The notes beneath the pieces were generated by a model. It saw nothing but the letters and a program-made list of their open reading frames with translations. It was not told the origin of the DNA and searched no databases. From CAZLAK01 sp964557545 (GTDB taxonomy: Bacteria; Bacillota; Desulfotomaculia; Desulfotomaculales; Pelotomaculaceae), in the NCBI GenBank assembly GCA_964557545.1, contig CAZLAK010000016.1, positions 1 to 45,843 of the forward strand: a DNA stretch of 45,843 bases. The letters run 5' to 3'. Positions 33,203-40,935 of the stretch are shown piece after piece. Position 1 is the first letter of the stretch. Each line of letters begins with the position of its first letter. A program made the translations under genes and the position numbers.

Positions 33203-34075
33203 ATGGAGCGCCTTTTAATTGTGGCCGCCCTGACGGCGGTCATCCACTTTGTCAATACGCTTATTTACGCCGTGCGGGTTGCGGGGGTGCGCACCGGCCG
33301 GCTGGCCACCGCCTATTCTCTCTTTAACGTGGTTTTCCTGCTGGCCAGCACTGCTAATAGTTTCCAGGGGTTTCTTTTGGCTTCCATTGTGGAGGGGGCC
33401 ATCAGAGAGGGGCAGCTTGCGGTAGGAGCTGCCGTGCCGGGCGGCGAACTGGTCCTGCACCCGGCCTACCGCCAGCAGCTGGCGCAGCTGGACCTGCAGG
33501 TCCGGCTGGTGCTGGGGGCCGCCACGGCCGGCACGGTAGCCGGAGCCGTGCTCATACCCTCTTTTGTCCACGTTTTTGTGCGGGCTATTATGCTCTTTGA
33601 AGAAACCGGCTCGGTGCCGCGGCTTTTAGGTCTTCTCCTCTTTTCTCCGCGCCGGGCGGCAAGGCTGGCGGGCTTTTTATACCTTCCAAAAAAGAAGAGC
33701 TTCAGCCTGGCGGCTGTGGGCAGCCGGCCGCTGCCCAGGGCGTTTTTATTTTTAAATTTATTGGTGACGGGCATCTATACTACAGGTGTGCTCTCTTCTC
33801 TTTACGCCGGGGCCCTTTTTCCCGACTACCGCACTACGGCGGCTTCCCTTTCCGCCGTGGTCAACGGCGTGGCTACCGTCTTGGCGGCTACTGTCGTCGA
33901 CCCTGCGGCCGCGGCCATTACTGACCAGGCTTTGAGAGGCGAAAGGTGTGAAGAAGATGTAAAGCAGATGGCCCTTTACCTGACGGTGACCAGGCTGGCC
34001 GGCACGCTTTTAGCTCAGCTCTTCTTTGTGCCGGCGGCCCACCTGGTGAAAATGGCCGCCTCACTGCTGGCCTGA
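33203..34075 (+). CDS. amj: Amj-type lipid II flippase
   Basis: Amj (alternate to MurJ; DUF2837) moves lipid II across the membrane for peptidoglycan synthesis. 290 residues from ATG 33203, with GAAAGGGA upstream; a longer frame from 33155 would run through the promoter. At least six hydrophobic segments are seen, beginning AVIHFVNTLIYAVRVAGVRTGR, a stretch I recognise as the N-terminal signature of the family, then LFNVVFLLASTANSFQGFLLA. In Bacillus Amj is induced by envelope stress and replaces MurJ. Its place between pcrA and ligA is unusual. Confidence 0.85.
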   Translation: MERLLIVAALTAVIHFVNTLIYAVRVAGVRTGRLATAYSLFNVVFLLASTANSFQGFLLASIVEGAIREGQLAVGAAVPGGELVLHPAYRQQLAQLDLQVRLVLGAATAGTVAGAVLIPSFVHVFVRAIMLFEETGSVPRLLGLLLFSPRRAARLAGFLYLPKKKSFSLAAVGSRPLPRAFLFLNLLVTGIYTTGVLSSLYAGALFPDYRTTAASLSAVVNGVATVLAATVVDPAAAAITDQALRGERCEEDVKQMALYLTVTRLAGTLLAQLFFVPAAHLVKMAASLLA

Positions 34076-34099
34076 TAGAGAATACGGGGGTGTTTGGGC

Positions 34100-36130
34100 G
34101 TGTGTTCTTGGGAAAAAGACTTAAACGCGGCCAAGGCGCGGGCTGATGAGCTGCGCCGGGAAATAGAAAGGCATGACTACCTGTACTACGTTCTGGACCG
34201 GCCGGAGATAACCGACGCCGAGTACGACCGGCTGATGCGCGAGCTGGAAGAGATTGAGAGGCGCTACCCCTCCCTGGTAGTTCCGTATTCACCCACCCAG
34301 CGGGTCGGCGGCCGGCCGCGTGAGGGCTTTGCCACTGTAAGACACCAGGTTCCCATGCTGAGCCTGGCCAACGCCTTTGACGAGGGCGAGTTGTTGGATT
34401 TTGACCGGCGGGTGCGCAACGCGCTGCCCGGCGAAGAGGTGCGCTACGTAGTAGAGCTGAAAGTAGATGGCCTGGCCGTATCCTTGACTTATGAAAACGG
34501 CATCTTGGTGCGGGGGGCGACGCGGGGGGACGGGGAGGTGGGCGAGGACATTACCGAAAATTTAAAAACCGTCAGGAGTATCCCCTTACGTTTGAAAGAT
34601 CCGGTTCCCCTTTTGGAGGTGCGCGGTGAAGCCTACATGCCCAAAGAGGCTTTTTTGAGGCTCAACGAATCCAGGGAAGAGGCCGGCGAGCAGGTCTTTG
34701 CCAACCCGCGCAACGCCGCCGCCGGCTCACTGCGCCAGCTCGACCCGCGCGTCACCGCTTCCCGCCAGCTTGGCTTTTTTGCCTACGGTGCAGGCCGCTG
34801 CGAGGGAATTGAGCTTACCAGCCAGTCCGGGCTGCTTGAGTATTTGAGCAAAGCAGGTTTTAAGGTAAGCGACGGCTACAAGATTTTTGACAGCATTGAC
34901 GGTGTGATCGGTTACTGCCGCCAGTGGCAGGAGCGGCGCTTTGACCTGCCCTACGCCGTGGACGGGCTTGTGGTCAAGGTGGACTCTTTGTCCCAGCAGG
35001 AGCGGCTGGGCGCCACCATGAAGAGCCCCCGCTGGGCCATAGCCTACAAGTTTCCGCCGGAGCAGGCCGTGACCAGGGTTAAAGACATATTTGTGCGGGT
35101 CGGCCGCACCGGGGTGCTCACGCCCACCGCTGAACTGGAGCCGGTGCGCCTGGCCGGAACTACTGTCAGCAGGGCCACCCTGCACAACGAGGACATCATC
35201 AGGGAAAAAGATATCCGCGTCGGCGACCTGGTTGTCGTGCAAAAGGCGGGGGACATAATTCCCGAAGTGGTGGCCCCTCTTAAAGAAAAGAGGACCGGCC
35301 GGGAAATGAACTGGTCCATGCCCAAAACCTGCCCTTCTTGCGGTTCGCCGGTCAAAAGGGAGGCAGGCGAGGCAGCGTACCGCTGTACGGGGCTGGCCTG
35401 CCCGGCCAGGCTGCACGAAAACCTGGTCCACTTTGCTTCCCGCAGCGCCATGGACATTGCCGGTTTGGGCCCGGCCACTGTGGCGCAGCTTCTGGCCAAT
35501 AACTTGGTAGGAGATCCGGCTGACCTATACAGCTTACGTGTTCAAGACTTGGAGCGGCTTGAGCGCATGGGCCCCAAATCGGCTGCCAACCTGCTGCGGG
35601 CTATTGAAGAGAGCAAGTCGCGTCCCCTGTCCAGGCTCATTTTTGCCCTGGGTATACGGCACGTAGGTGAGCGGGCGGCCCACATCTTAGCCGAGCGCTT
35701 CGGCAGCCTCGACGCTTTGATGGCCGCCGGCGAGGAAGAACTTATGCAAATCCCCGAAATCGGTCCCAAAATTGCTGCCAGCGTAGTAAATTTCTTTGCC
35801 AGCGAGAAGAACCGCGCCGTTGTAGACAAGCTGGCACGGGCCGGGGTTAACACATCGGGTGGTGAGGCTGCCGCCGCCCGGGGAGCAAGGCCGCTGTCCG
35901 GCAAAGTACTTGTTTTAACCGGTACGCTGTCCGGCTTTACCCGGCAGGAGGCCAAAGAGATCATCGAGCGCCTGGGCGGGAGGGTGGCCGGCAGTGTAAG
36001 CCGCGCCACCGACTACGTGGTGGCGGGGGAAAAACCCGGCTCCAAGCTGGACAAGGCCCGCACCTTAGGGGTTGCGGTTTTGGACGAGGAGGCCTTTAAA
36101 AAAATGGTGGGAGAAGGTGAGAAGATTTGA
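34100..36130 (+). CDS. ligA: NAD+-dependent DNA ligase
   Basis: Seals nicks using NAD+. 676 residues in the standard order: domain Ia (RREIERHDYLYYVLDRPEITDAEYD), adenylation domain with the nucleophilic lysine in ELKVDGLAVSL at about residue 120, OB fold, a Cys4 zinc finger (CPSCGSPV ... CTGLACPAR), helix-hairpin-helix repeats, and a C-terminal BRCT domain (about 600-670). GTG 34100, 9 bases after GGGGG, is preferred to TTG 34094. The stop overlaps the gatC start, so ligA and gatCAB form one unit. Confidence 0.97.
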   Translation: MCSWEKDLNAAKARADELRREIERHDYLYYVLDRPEITDAEYDRLMRELEEIERRYPSLVVPYSPTQRVGGRPREGFATVRHQVPMLSLANAFDEGELLDFDRRVRNALPGEEVRYVVELKVDGLAVSLTYENGILVRGATRGDGEVGEDITENLKTVRSIPLRLKDPVPLLEVRGEAYMPKEAFLRLNESREEAGEQVFANPRNAAAGSLRQLDPRVTASRQLGFFAYGAGRCEGIELTSQSGLLEYLSKAGFKVSDGYKIFDSIDGVIGYCRQWQERRFDLPYAVDGLVVKVDSLSQQERLGATMKSPRWAIAYKFPPEQAVTRVKDIFVRVGRTGVLTPTAELEPVRLAGTTVSRATLHNEDIIREKDIRVGDLVVVQKAGDIIPEVVAPLKEKRTGREMNWSMPKTCPSCGSPVKREAGEAAYRCTGLACPARLHENLVHFASRSAMDIAGLGPATVAQLLANNLVGDPADLYSLRVQDLERLERMGPKSAANLLRAIEESKSRPLSRLIFALGIRHVGERAAHILAERFGSLDALMAAGEEELMQIPEIGPKIAASVVNFFASEKNRAVVDKLARAGVNTSGGEAAAARGARPLSGKVLVLTGTLSGFTRQEAKEIIERLGGRVAGSVSRATDYVVAGEKPGSKLDKARTLGVAVLDEEAFKKMVGEGEKI

Positions 36131-36408
36131 TTACTAAAGAGGACGTTTTGCACGTGGCGCACCTGGCCAGGCTCGAGCTGACCGAAGAGGAGAAGGAAAT
36201 GTACACCAAACAACTCGGCGACATCTTGGGTTACTTTCAATCTCTGGCTGAACTGGACACGCAAGATGTGCCCCCTACGGCCCACGTGCTGCCGCTCGTT
36301 AACGTTTTCCGCGAGGACGAAGTGGGCAGGCACATGCCGCTCGAAGAAGTATTGGCCAACTGCCCCGAGCGGGAGGATAATTTTTTCAAAGTCCCCAAGA
36401 TAGTCTAG
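36127..36408 (+). CDS. gatC: Asp/Glu-tRNA amidotransferase subunit C
   Basis: Small subunit that stabilises GatA and GatB in the enzyme turning Glu-tRNA(Gln) or Asp-tRNA(Asn) into the amide form. 93 residues, with HVAHLARLELTEEEKEMYTKQL and the TAHVLPLVNVFREDEV motif before a C-terminal tail. The TTG start overlaps the ligA stop (TTGA), with GGAGAAGGTGAG upstream. Confidence 0.95.
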   Translation: MITKEDVLHVAHLARLELTEEEKEMYTKQLGDILGYFQSLAELDTQDVPPTAHVLPLVNVFREDEVGRHMPLEEVLANCPEREDNFFKVPKIV

Positions 36409-36427
36409 TCCTGGGAGGCGAAAGATT

Positions 36428-37888
36428 TTGGAGCTGTTTTGGCAAAGTACCCGCGTTTTAAGCGAGCTTTTGCAAAAAAAGGAGATTTCGGCGTTGGAGC
36501 TGGTTTCGTCTGTGCTGGCAAGAATCGAGTCTGTAGGCGGCAAGACCGGCGCTTACATAACAGTGACCGGGGAAAAGGCCAAAGAGCAAGCCCGCCGCAT
36601 AGACGAAATTATAGCCAGGGGCGAGCCGCTTCCTCCTCTGGGGGGCATTCCCGTGGCCGTTAAAGACAATATCTGCACTAAAGGGGTTGTGACCACTGCC
36701 GGTTCAAAAATTCTGGCCAACTTTGTCCCCCCCTACAGTGCTACGGTGGTAGAAAAACTGGAAGCCGCCGGTGCGGTGATTACCGGTAAGACCAACATGG
36801 ACGAGTTTGCCATGGGCTCGTCTACGGAGAACTCGGCTTTCTTTCCCGCCCGCAATCCCTGGGACTTAAACCGGGTGCCGGGCGGTTCCAGCGGGGGCTC
36901 GGCGGCAGCGGTGGCGTCCGGCGAAGCCGTTTTGGCCCTGGGTTCGGATACGGGCGGTTCCATCCGCCAGCCGGCCTCTTTCTGCGGTGTGGTAGGCTTA
37001 AAACCGACTTACGGGGCGGTTTCGCGCTACGGGCTGATCGCCTTTGCTTCTTCGCTCGACCAGATCGGTCCCCTGGCCCGCAATGTGTACGACTGCGCGC
37101 TTTTGCTGGGTGTCATTGCCGGCCACGACCCGCGCGACTCCACTTCTGCGAATTTTGATGTGCCCGACTACACCCAGTGCCTGGTGGAGGACGTGCGGGG
37201 GATGCGCATCGGCGTGCCGCGCGAGTACATGGCCGAAGGAATAGAAGAGGGGGTGCGGGCAGCGGTGGAGGGGGCCATGCGCCGTTTTGAAGAACTGGGT
37301 GCAGCGGTGGAGTACACCAGCCTGCCCCATACCAAATACGCCCTGCCGGCTTACTACCTGATTGCTCCGGCCGAGGCCAGTTCCAACCTGGCCCGCTACG
37401 ACGGGGTGCGCTACGGTTACCGGGCGCCGGACGCCGAAGACGTGGTGGACATGTTTAAAAAGACTAGAAGCGAGGGCTTCGGCCCGGAAGTAAAGAGGCG
37501 GATTATGCTGGGCACTTACGCTCTCTCCGCCGGCTATTACGATGCCTACTACTTAAAGGCTTTAAAGGTGCGCACGCTGATCGTGAGGGATTTCGAGCGG
37601 GCCTTTGAAAAGTACGATCTCCTGCTCTCCCCTACCTCGCCTACAGTGGCTTTTGGTTTTGGCGAAAGAACCGGCGACCCGCTTATGATGTACCTTTCCG
37701 ACATATGCACCATGTCGGTGAACTTGGCAGGGTTGCCGGCCATCTCCCTGCCGTGCGGCTTTACAGGCGGCCTGCCGGTGGGACTGCAGCTGATTGCCAG
37801 GCCGTTCGAGGAGAGCGTGCTCTTGCGGGCAGCTTACACCTTTGAACAGACCACAGAACACCACCGGCGGCTTCCGGCCGGCTTATAA
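36428..37888 (+). CDS. gatA: Asp/Glu-tRNA amidotransferase subunit A
   Basis: Amidase-signature glutaminase that feeds ammonia to GatB. 486 residues. The Ser-cisSer-Lys triad can be placed: Lys in AVKDNICTKG, cis-Ser and Ser in the PGGSSGGSAAAVASGEAVLA and GSDTGGSIRQPASFCG blocks. TTG start after TGGGAGG. 19 bases from gatC and 26 from gatB. The presence of GatCAB implies that glutaminyl- (and perhaps asparaginyl-) tRNA is made indirectly. Confidence 0.97.
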   Translation: MELFWQSTRVLSELLQKKEISALELVSSVLARIESVGGKTGAYITVTGEKAKEQARRIDEIIARGEPLPPLGGIPVAVKDNICTKGVVTTAGSKILANFVPPYSATVVEKLEAAGAVITGKTNMDEFAMGSSTENSAFFPARNPWDLNRVPGGSSGGSAAAVASGEAVLALGSDTGGSIRQPASFCGVVGLKPTYGAVSRYGLIAFASSLDQIGPLARNVYDCALLLGVIAGHDPRDSTSANFDVPDYTQCLVEDVRGMRIGVPREYMAEGIEEGVRAAVEGAMRRFEELGAAVEYTSLPHTKYALPAYYLIAPAEASSNLARYDGVRYGYRAPDAEDVVDMFKKTRSEGFGPEVKRRIMLGTYALSAGYYDAYYLKALKVRTLIVRDFERAFEKYDLLLSPTSPTVAFGFGERTGDPLMMYLSDICTMSVNLAGLPAISLPCGFTGGLPVGLQLIARPFEESVLLRAAYTFEQTTEHHRRLPAGL

Positions 37889-37914
37889 AGAGGCAATGAG
37901 AGGGGGTTTGCAGT

Positions 37915-39354
37915 ATGTCACAGTACGAAGCGGTAATCGGTCTGGAAGTGCACGTGGAGCTAAAGACCAAGTCCAAGATTTTTTGTGATTCCACCACCGA
38001 GTTTGGCGGGGAGCCCAATACCCACGTCTGCCCGGTCTGCCTGGGCTTGCCGGGCGTGCTGCCGGTGGTCAACAAAAAAGTGGTGGAGTACGCGGTGCGC
38101 GCTGCTCTGGCCTTAAACTGCGAAATTGCCGAGTTTTCCAAGTTTGACCGCAAGAATTACTACTACCCGGATATGCCTAAAAACTACCAGATATCGCAGT
38201 ACGACCTGCCCATTGCTAAAAACGGCTACCTGGAGATTGAAACAAAAAGCGGCGTAAAGAGGATCGGCATTACCCGCGTGCACATGGAAGAAGATACCGG
38301 CAAGCTGGTCCACCAGGGGACCATCACCACCACACCCTACTCTCTGGTGGACTACAACCGGGCCGGCGTGCCCCTCATTGAAATTGTCTCCGAGCCGGAT
38401 TTGCGCACGCCCGAAGAGGCCAGGCGCTACATGGAGAAACTAAAAGCGATTATCCAGTACACCGGGGTTTCTGACTGTAAGATGGAGGAGGGCAGCCTGC
38501 GCTGCGACGCCAACGTCTCTGTGCGCCCGGCGGGCAGCACGGCGTTTGGAACTAAAACGGAGATTAAGAACTTAAACTCTTTTAAGTCACTGCAGCGCGC
38601 TTTGGAGTACGAGATCGCCCGCCAGATAGATGTTTTGGAGGACGGCGGCCAGGTAGTGCAGGAAACCAGGACCTGGGATGAGGGCCGGGGAGTCACCCTG
38701 CCCCTGCGCACCAAGGAGGAAGCGCACGACTACCGCTACTTCCCCGAACCGGACCTGGTGCCCTTAGTCATTGACCGGGAGTGGGTGGAGGAAATCTGCC
38801 GCGCCTTGCCGGAGCTGCCCGATGCCCGCCGCCGGCGCTACATCGAGGAGTACGGCCTTTCGCCTTACGACGCCGGGATTATCACTGGAAGCAAAGAAAT
38901 GTCCGACTTTTTTGAGGCCTGCCTTGCTTCCTACCCCAAGCCCAAAACTGTCTGCAACTGGCTCATGGGTGAGCTCTTGCGGCTTTTAAACGCTACTGGA
39001 ATGGAAATGGAGGACTGCCGCGTAAAACCGGAGCAGCTGGCGGCCATGCTCGAGCTCATGGACAAAGGCACGATCAGCGGCAAGATAGCCAAGACGGTTT
39101 TTGAGGAAATGTTTGCTACCGGCAAAGACCCGGAAGTTATAGTCCGGGAAAAGGGGCTGGTGCAGATCAGCGACGAGGACGCCCTGGCTGCTATTGTGGG
39201 TGAAGTAATTGCCAGTAACCCCAAGACGGTGCAGGACTATCGCTCCGGCAAGGAAAAAGCTTTAGGGTTTTTGGTGGGCCAGGTGATGAAGGCCACGCGG
39301 GGCAAAGCCAACCCCGAGATCGTCAACCGGCTCTTAAAAGAAAAGCTGCAGTGA
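37915..39354 (+). CDS. gatB: Asp/Glu-tRNA amidotransferase subunit B
   Basis: Kinase-like catalytic subunit that activates the tRNA-bound Glu/Asp with ATP and transfers ammonia. 479 residues: YEAVIGLEVHVELKT at the start, CPVCLGLPGVLPV, the metal-site YYYPDMPKNYQISQYD, PLIEIVSEPD, and a helical middle plus C-terminal YqeY-like domain (about 335-479) that binds tRNA. ATG start after AGAGGGGG. Last gene of the operon, followed by a terminator. Confidence 0.97.
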   Translation: MSQYEAVIGLEVHVELKTKSKIFCDSTTEFGGEPNTHVCPVCLGLPGVLPVVNKKVVEYAVRAALALNCEIAEFSKFDRKNYYYPDMPKNYQISQYDLPIAKNGYLEIETKSGVKRIGITRVHMEEDTGKLVHQGTITTTPYSLVDYNRAGVPLIEIVSEPDLRTPEEARRYMEKLKAIIQYTGVSDCKMEEGSLRCDANVSVRPAGSTAFGTKTEIKNLNSFKSLQRALEYEIARQIDVLEDGGQVVQETRTWDEGRGVTLPLRTKEEAHDYRYFPEPDLVPLVIDREWVEEICRALPELPDARRRRYIEEYGLSPYDAGIITGSKEMSDFFEACLASYPKPKTVCNWLMGELLRLLNATGMEMEDCRVKPEQLAAMLELMDKGTISGKIAKTVFEEMFATGKDPEVIVREKGLVQISDEDALAAIVGEVIASNPKTVQDYRSGKEKALGFLVGQVMKATRGKANPEIVNRLLKEKLQ

Positions 39355-39379
39355 GAGGACTTTCGGCCAACTCCAGCAA

Positions 39380-39424
39380 AACAGACCGGAACCTGTAATG
39401 TTTCCCGGTCTGTTATATTTTTTC
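39380..39424 (+). terminator. Terminator between gatB and hepT (convergent)
   Basis: AACAGACCGG (39380-39389) pairs exactly with CCGGTCTGTT (39405-39414), then a T-rich tail that runs into the end of the minus-strand hepT gene. Confidence 0.9.
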
Positions 39425-39835
39425 CAGGTATTTCAATATATAAGTGCAGTATTCTTTAAAATCCGAAAGCCTGGTCTGCAATATTTGGTACATTTCTTCG
39501 GGTGTTACTTCAGCGTAACCGTGTACAAGGCGGTTGCGGTAACCGGCCATGCCCTTTATTCTTTCAGCAAATTCCACGGGGATGATTTTTTCCCTGCCCA
39601 GGGTTAACAAAACGGAGCGGTAATCAGTTGGGTGGCCGAGTCCCTGTTTGGCCATGATGTGCCTGCCTATGTCAAATAAGCTTTCTAACGCCCGGCGCAA
39701 ATGGTGTTCGGCAACGGCGAAATTGTCGGGCTCTTCCAAAAATTTTTCTCGTGAGAGGGCAGACATTTTTTTTAGCCTGGCTAGGGAACGGTTAATTAAA
39801 TCAAGGCGGTTGTAGACGAGTTCTTTGTTAATCAT
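39413..39835 (-). CDS. hepT: HepT toxin (HEPN domain, type VII toxin-antitoxin)
   Basis: 140-residue all-helical HEPN ribonuclease-like protein. The defining RX4HXY motif is complete: Arg100, His105, Tyr107 in RNRLVHGY. In studied pairs the toxin cleaves RNA (e.g. tRNA or mRNA), and the partner nucleotidyltransferase silences it by adding AMP to the Tyr of this motif. It starts 4 bases after mntA on the same strand, the usual MntA-HepT order. AT-rich relative to flanking genes, consistent with lateral gain. Convergent with gatB, whose terminator overlaps its 3' end. Confidence 0.88.
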   Translation of the reverse strand: MINKELVYNRLDLINRSLARLKKMSALSREKFLEEPDNFAVAEHHLRRALESLFDIGRHIMAKQGLGHPTDYRSVLLTLGREKIIPVEFAERIKGMAGYRNRLVHGYAEVTPEEMYQILQTRLSDFKEYCTYILKYLEKI

Positions 39836-39839
39836 ATTT

Positions 39840-40280
39840 TTATTCCTTTCCCGAAAGAATGCTTTCGGCCATTTCCCGGTAATACATGTCCAAAAAAGGC
39901 TTAAAATCTAAATAATCCCTTACAGTAACGTCCTCAAAGTCGGTGCGGAATTCGTCATCGGTGCAGTAAATAACTTTACCCGTGCTGATGGCTGCAAATT
40001 TTAGATATATGGGTGCTTTTTGCAGGAAAACGAGGTCTGCTTCTAAACCCAGCGGCTCAAAAATTTCTGATAGTTCGTTTTGCATTTCAATTTCCAACTC
40101 CAGGTTATGTTTTGCAGGTGAGTAGCCAGCAAAAATAACGCCCAGATCTATATCACTGTCCTGGTAATAATTTTGGCCGGCACGTGAGCCAAAAAGGTAG
40201 CAACAGGTTACGCCGAACTTTTCCAAGACCGGCTTTATTTTGCCGTACAGCAGTTGCAGTTGTTTACCTGTAATGTTCAA
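39840..40280 (-). CDS. mntA: MntA-like nucleotidyltransferase antitoxin
   Basis: 146 residues from TTG 40280, which is 6 bases after AGAGGTGA; the frame stays open 8 codons upstream across that ribosome site. The nucleotidyltransferase motif GSX10DXD is intact (Gly31-Ser32 ... Asp43, Asp45), followed by DLVFLQKAP, and the C-terminal half ends in a helical LDFKPFLDMYYREMAES stretch. MntA proteins transfer AMP to the HepT tyrosine and so block the toxin. First gene of the pair, with its own promoter. Confidence 0.88.
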   Translation of the reverse strand: MNITGKQLQLLYGKIKPVLEKFGVTCCYLFGSRAGQNYYQDSDIDLGVIFAGYSPAKHNLELEIEMQNELSEIFEPLGLEADLVFLQKAPIYLKFAAISTGKVIYCTDDEFRTDFEDVTVRDYLDFKPFLDMYYREMAESILSGKE

Positions 40281-40323
40281 ACTATCACCTCTTTTTGGCT
40301 GCAAATTTTTGCGCTGCCTGCAG

Positions 40324-40371
40324 CTTTTCTCTTCCCTTCTTTTTCTTTCTCCGCTTCTTTCCTCCCCTTTC
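40324..40371. other. 48-base homopyrimidine/homopurine tract in the mntA leader
   Basis: The plus strand has only one purine (G at 40353) in 48 bases; the mntA transcript is therefore almost pure A/G here. It lies in the untranslated leader about 45-90 bases upstream of the mntA start. A GCTGC-rich inverted repeat (around 40298-40326) sits between it and the gene. Function unknown. The rest of the 263-base gap 40281-40543 holds only the two divergent promoters. Confidence 0.7.
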
Positions 40372-40375
40372 GTTT

Positions 40376-40405
40376 AGTGTAGTTCTGTCCGGTATTAAAA
40401 GTCAA
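40376..40405 (-). promoter_or_regulatory. Promoter of mntA-hepT
   Basis: On the minus strand: TTGACT (plus 40405-40400, 5/6), an 18-base spacer, TACACT (plus 40381-40376, 4/6). It gives a leader of about 90 bases. Confidence 0.6.
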
Positions 40406-40482
40406 CACCTGCTGGCAAAATATGTTAGTAGCTTTTGCCCGCCAGCACTCATTTCTTTTTACTTTTGCGCATAAAACCAAAT

Positions 40483-40512
40483 TTGAGCGGCTATCCTAAA
40501 CAGGAATAAAAT
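40483..40512 (+). promoter_or_regulatory. Candidate promoter of the CBM25 gene
   Basis: TTGAGC (40483-40488, 4/6), an 18-base spacer and TAAAAT (40507-40512, 5/6). Predicted start about 40519, just before the ribosome site at 40528. Confidence 0.45.
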
Positions 40513-40543
40513 TGTTATTTCACTGTAGAGGAGGTGATCGCCG

Positions 40544-40921
40544 TTGGCTAATCCGAGCAGGTTCGGGGACGGTAAGTCGCGCCTTAGTGCCATGCACGCG
40601 GCGGATTACCCGGGCGGTGTGGTGGTTGACCCCACGCCCATTACGGCCGGCGAGGAGGTAACCGTTTTTTACAACGGGCTTCTCGGCGCTGAAGGGCGGG
40701 GCGAGGTGTACTTACACTACGGCTTTGGCCGGCATGACCGGTGGGAGGGAGTGAGTGATGTCCGCATGGAAAAGACCGGCTGGGGCTGGGTGAGCAGTGT
40801 GAAGATGCCGGATGAAGAGAGCCGCTTTAACTTCTGCTTTAAGGACAATGCCGGCAACTGGGATAACAACAACGGGAACAACTGGAGCTTTGAGGTGCAC
40901 AACGGGAGCATTCGCTACTAG
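40544..40921 (+). CDS. Standalone CBM25-like starch-binding protein
   Basis: 125 residues, essentially one carbohydrate-binding module. The pattern PTPITAGEEVTVFYNGLL, YLHYGFGRHDRWEGV, WVSSVKMPDEESRFNFCFKD and NWDNNNGNNWSFEV is that of CBM25 (also called X25), which binds alpha-1,4-glucans; aromatic residues in these blocks contact sugar. There is no catalytic domain and no signal peptide, so it should be cytoplasmic. TTG start with a near-perfect ribosome site GAGGAGGTGATC (40528-40539), suggesting strong expression. It is followed 14 bases later by a GT4 enzyme. Confidence 0.82.
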   Translation: MANPSRFGDGKSRLSAMHAADYPGGVVVDPTPITAGEEVTVFYNGLLGAEGRGEVYLHYGFGRHDRWEGVSDVRMEKTGWGWVSSVKMPDEESRFNFCFKDNAGNWDNNNGNNWSFEVHNGSIRY

Positions 40922-40935
40922 GGAGGGGCTTTCTT

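Noticed and set aside
34727..35431. Minus-strand open frame (234 codons) opposite ligA
   Set aside because: Same reason: shadow of a confirmed gene.
39355..39412. Possible small RNA between gatB and hepT
   Set aside because: The structure is fully explained by the gatB terminator and there is no promoter in the gap.
40281..40480. Lys/Glu-rich minus-strand open frame upstream of mntA
   Set aside because: Its charged stretch is just the polypurine leader read as codons; the promoter lies inside it.
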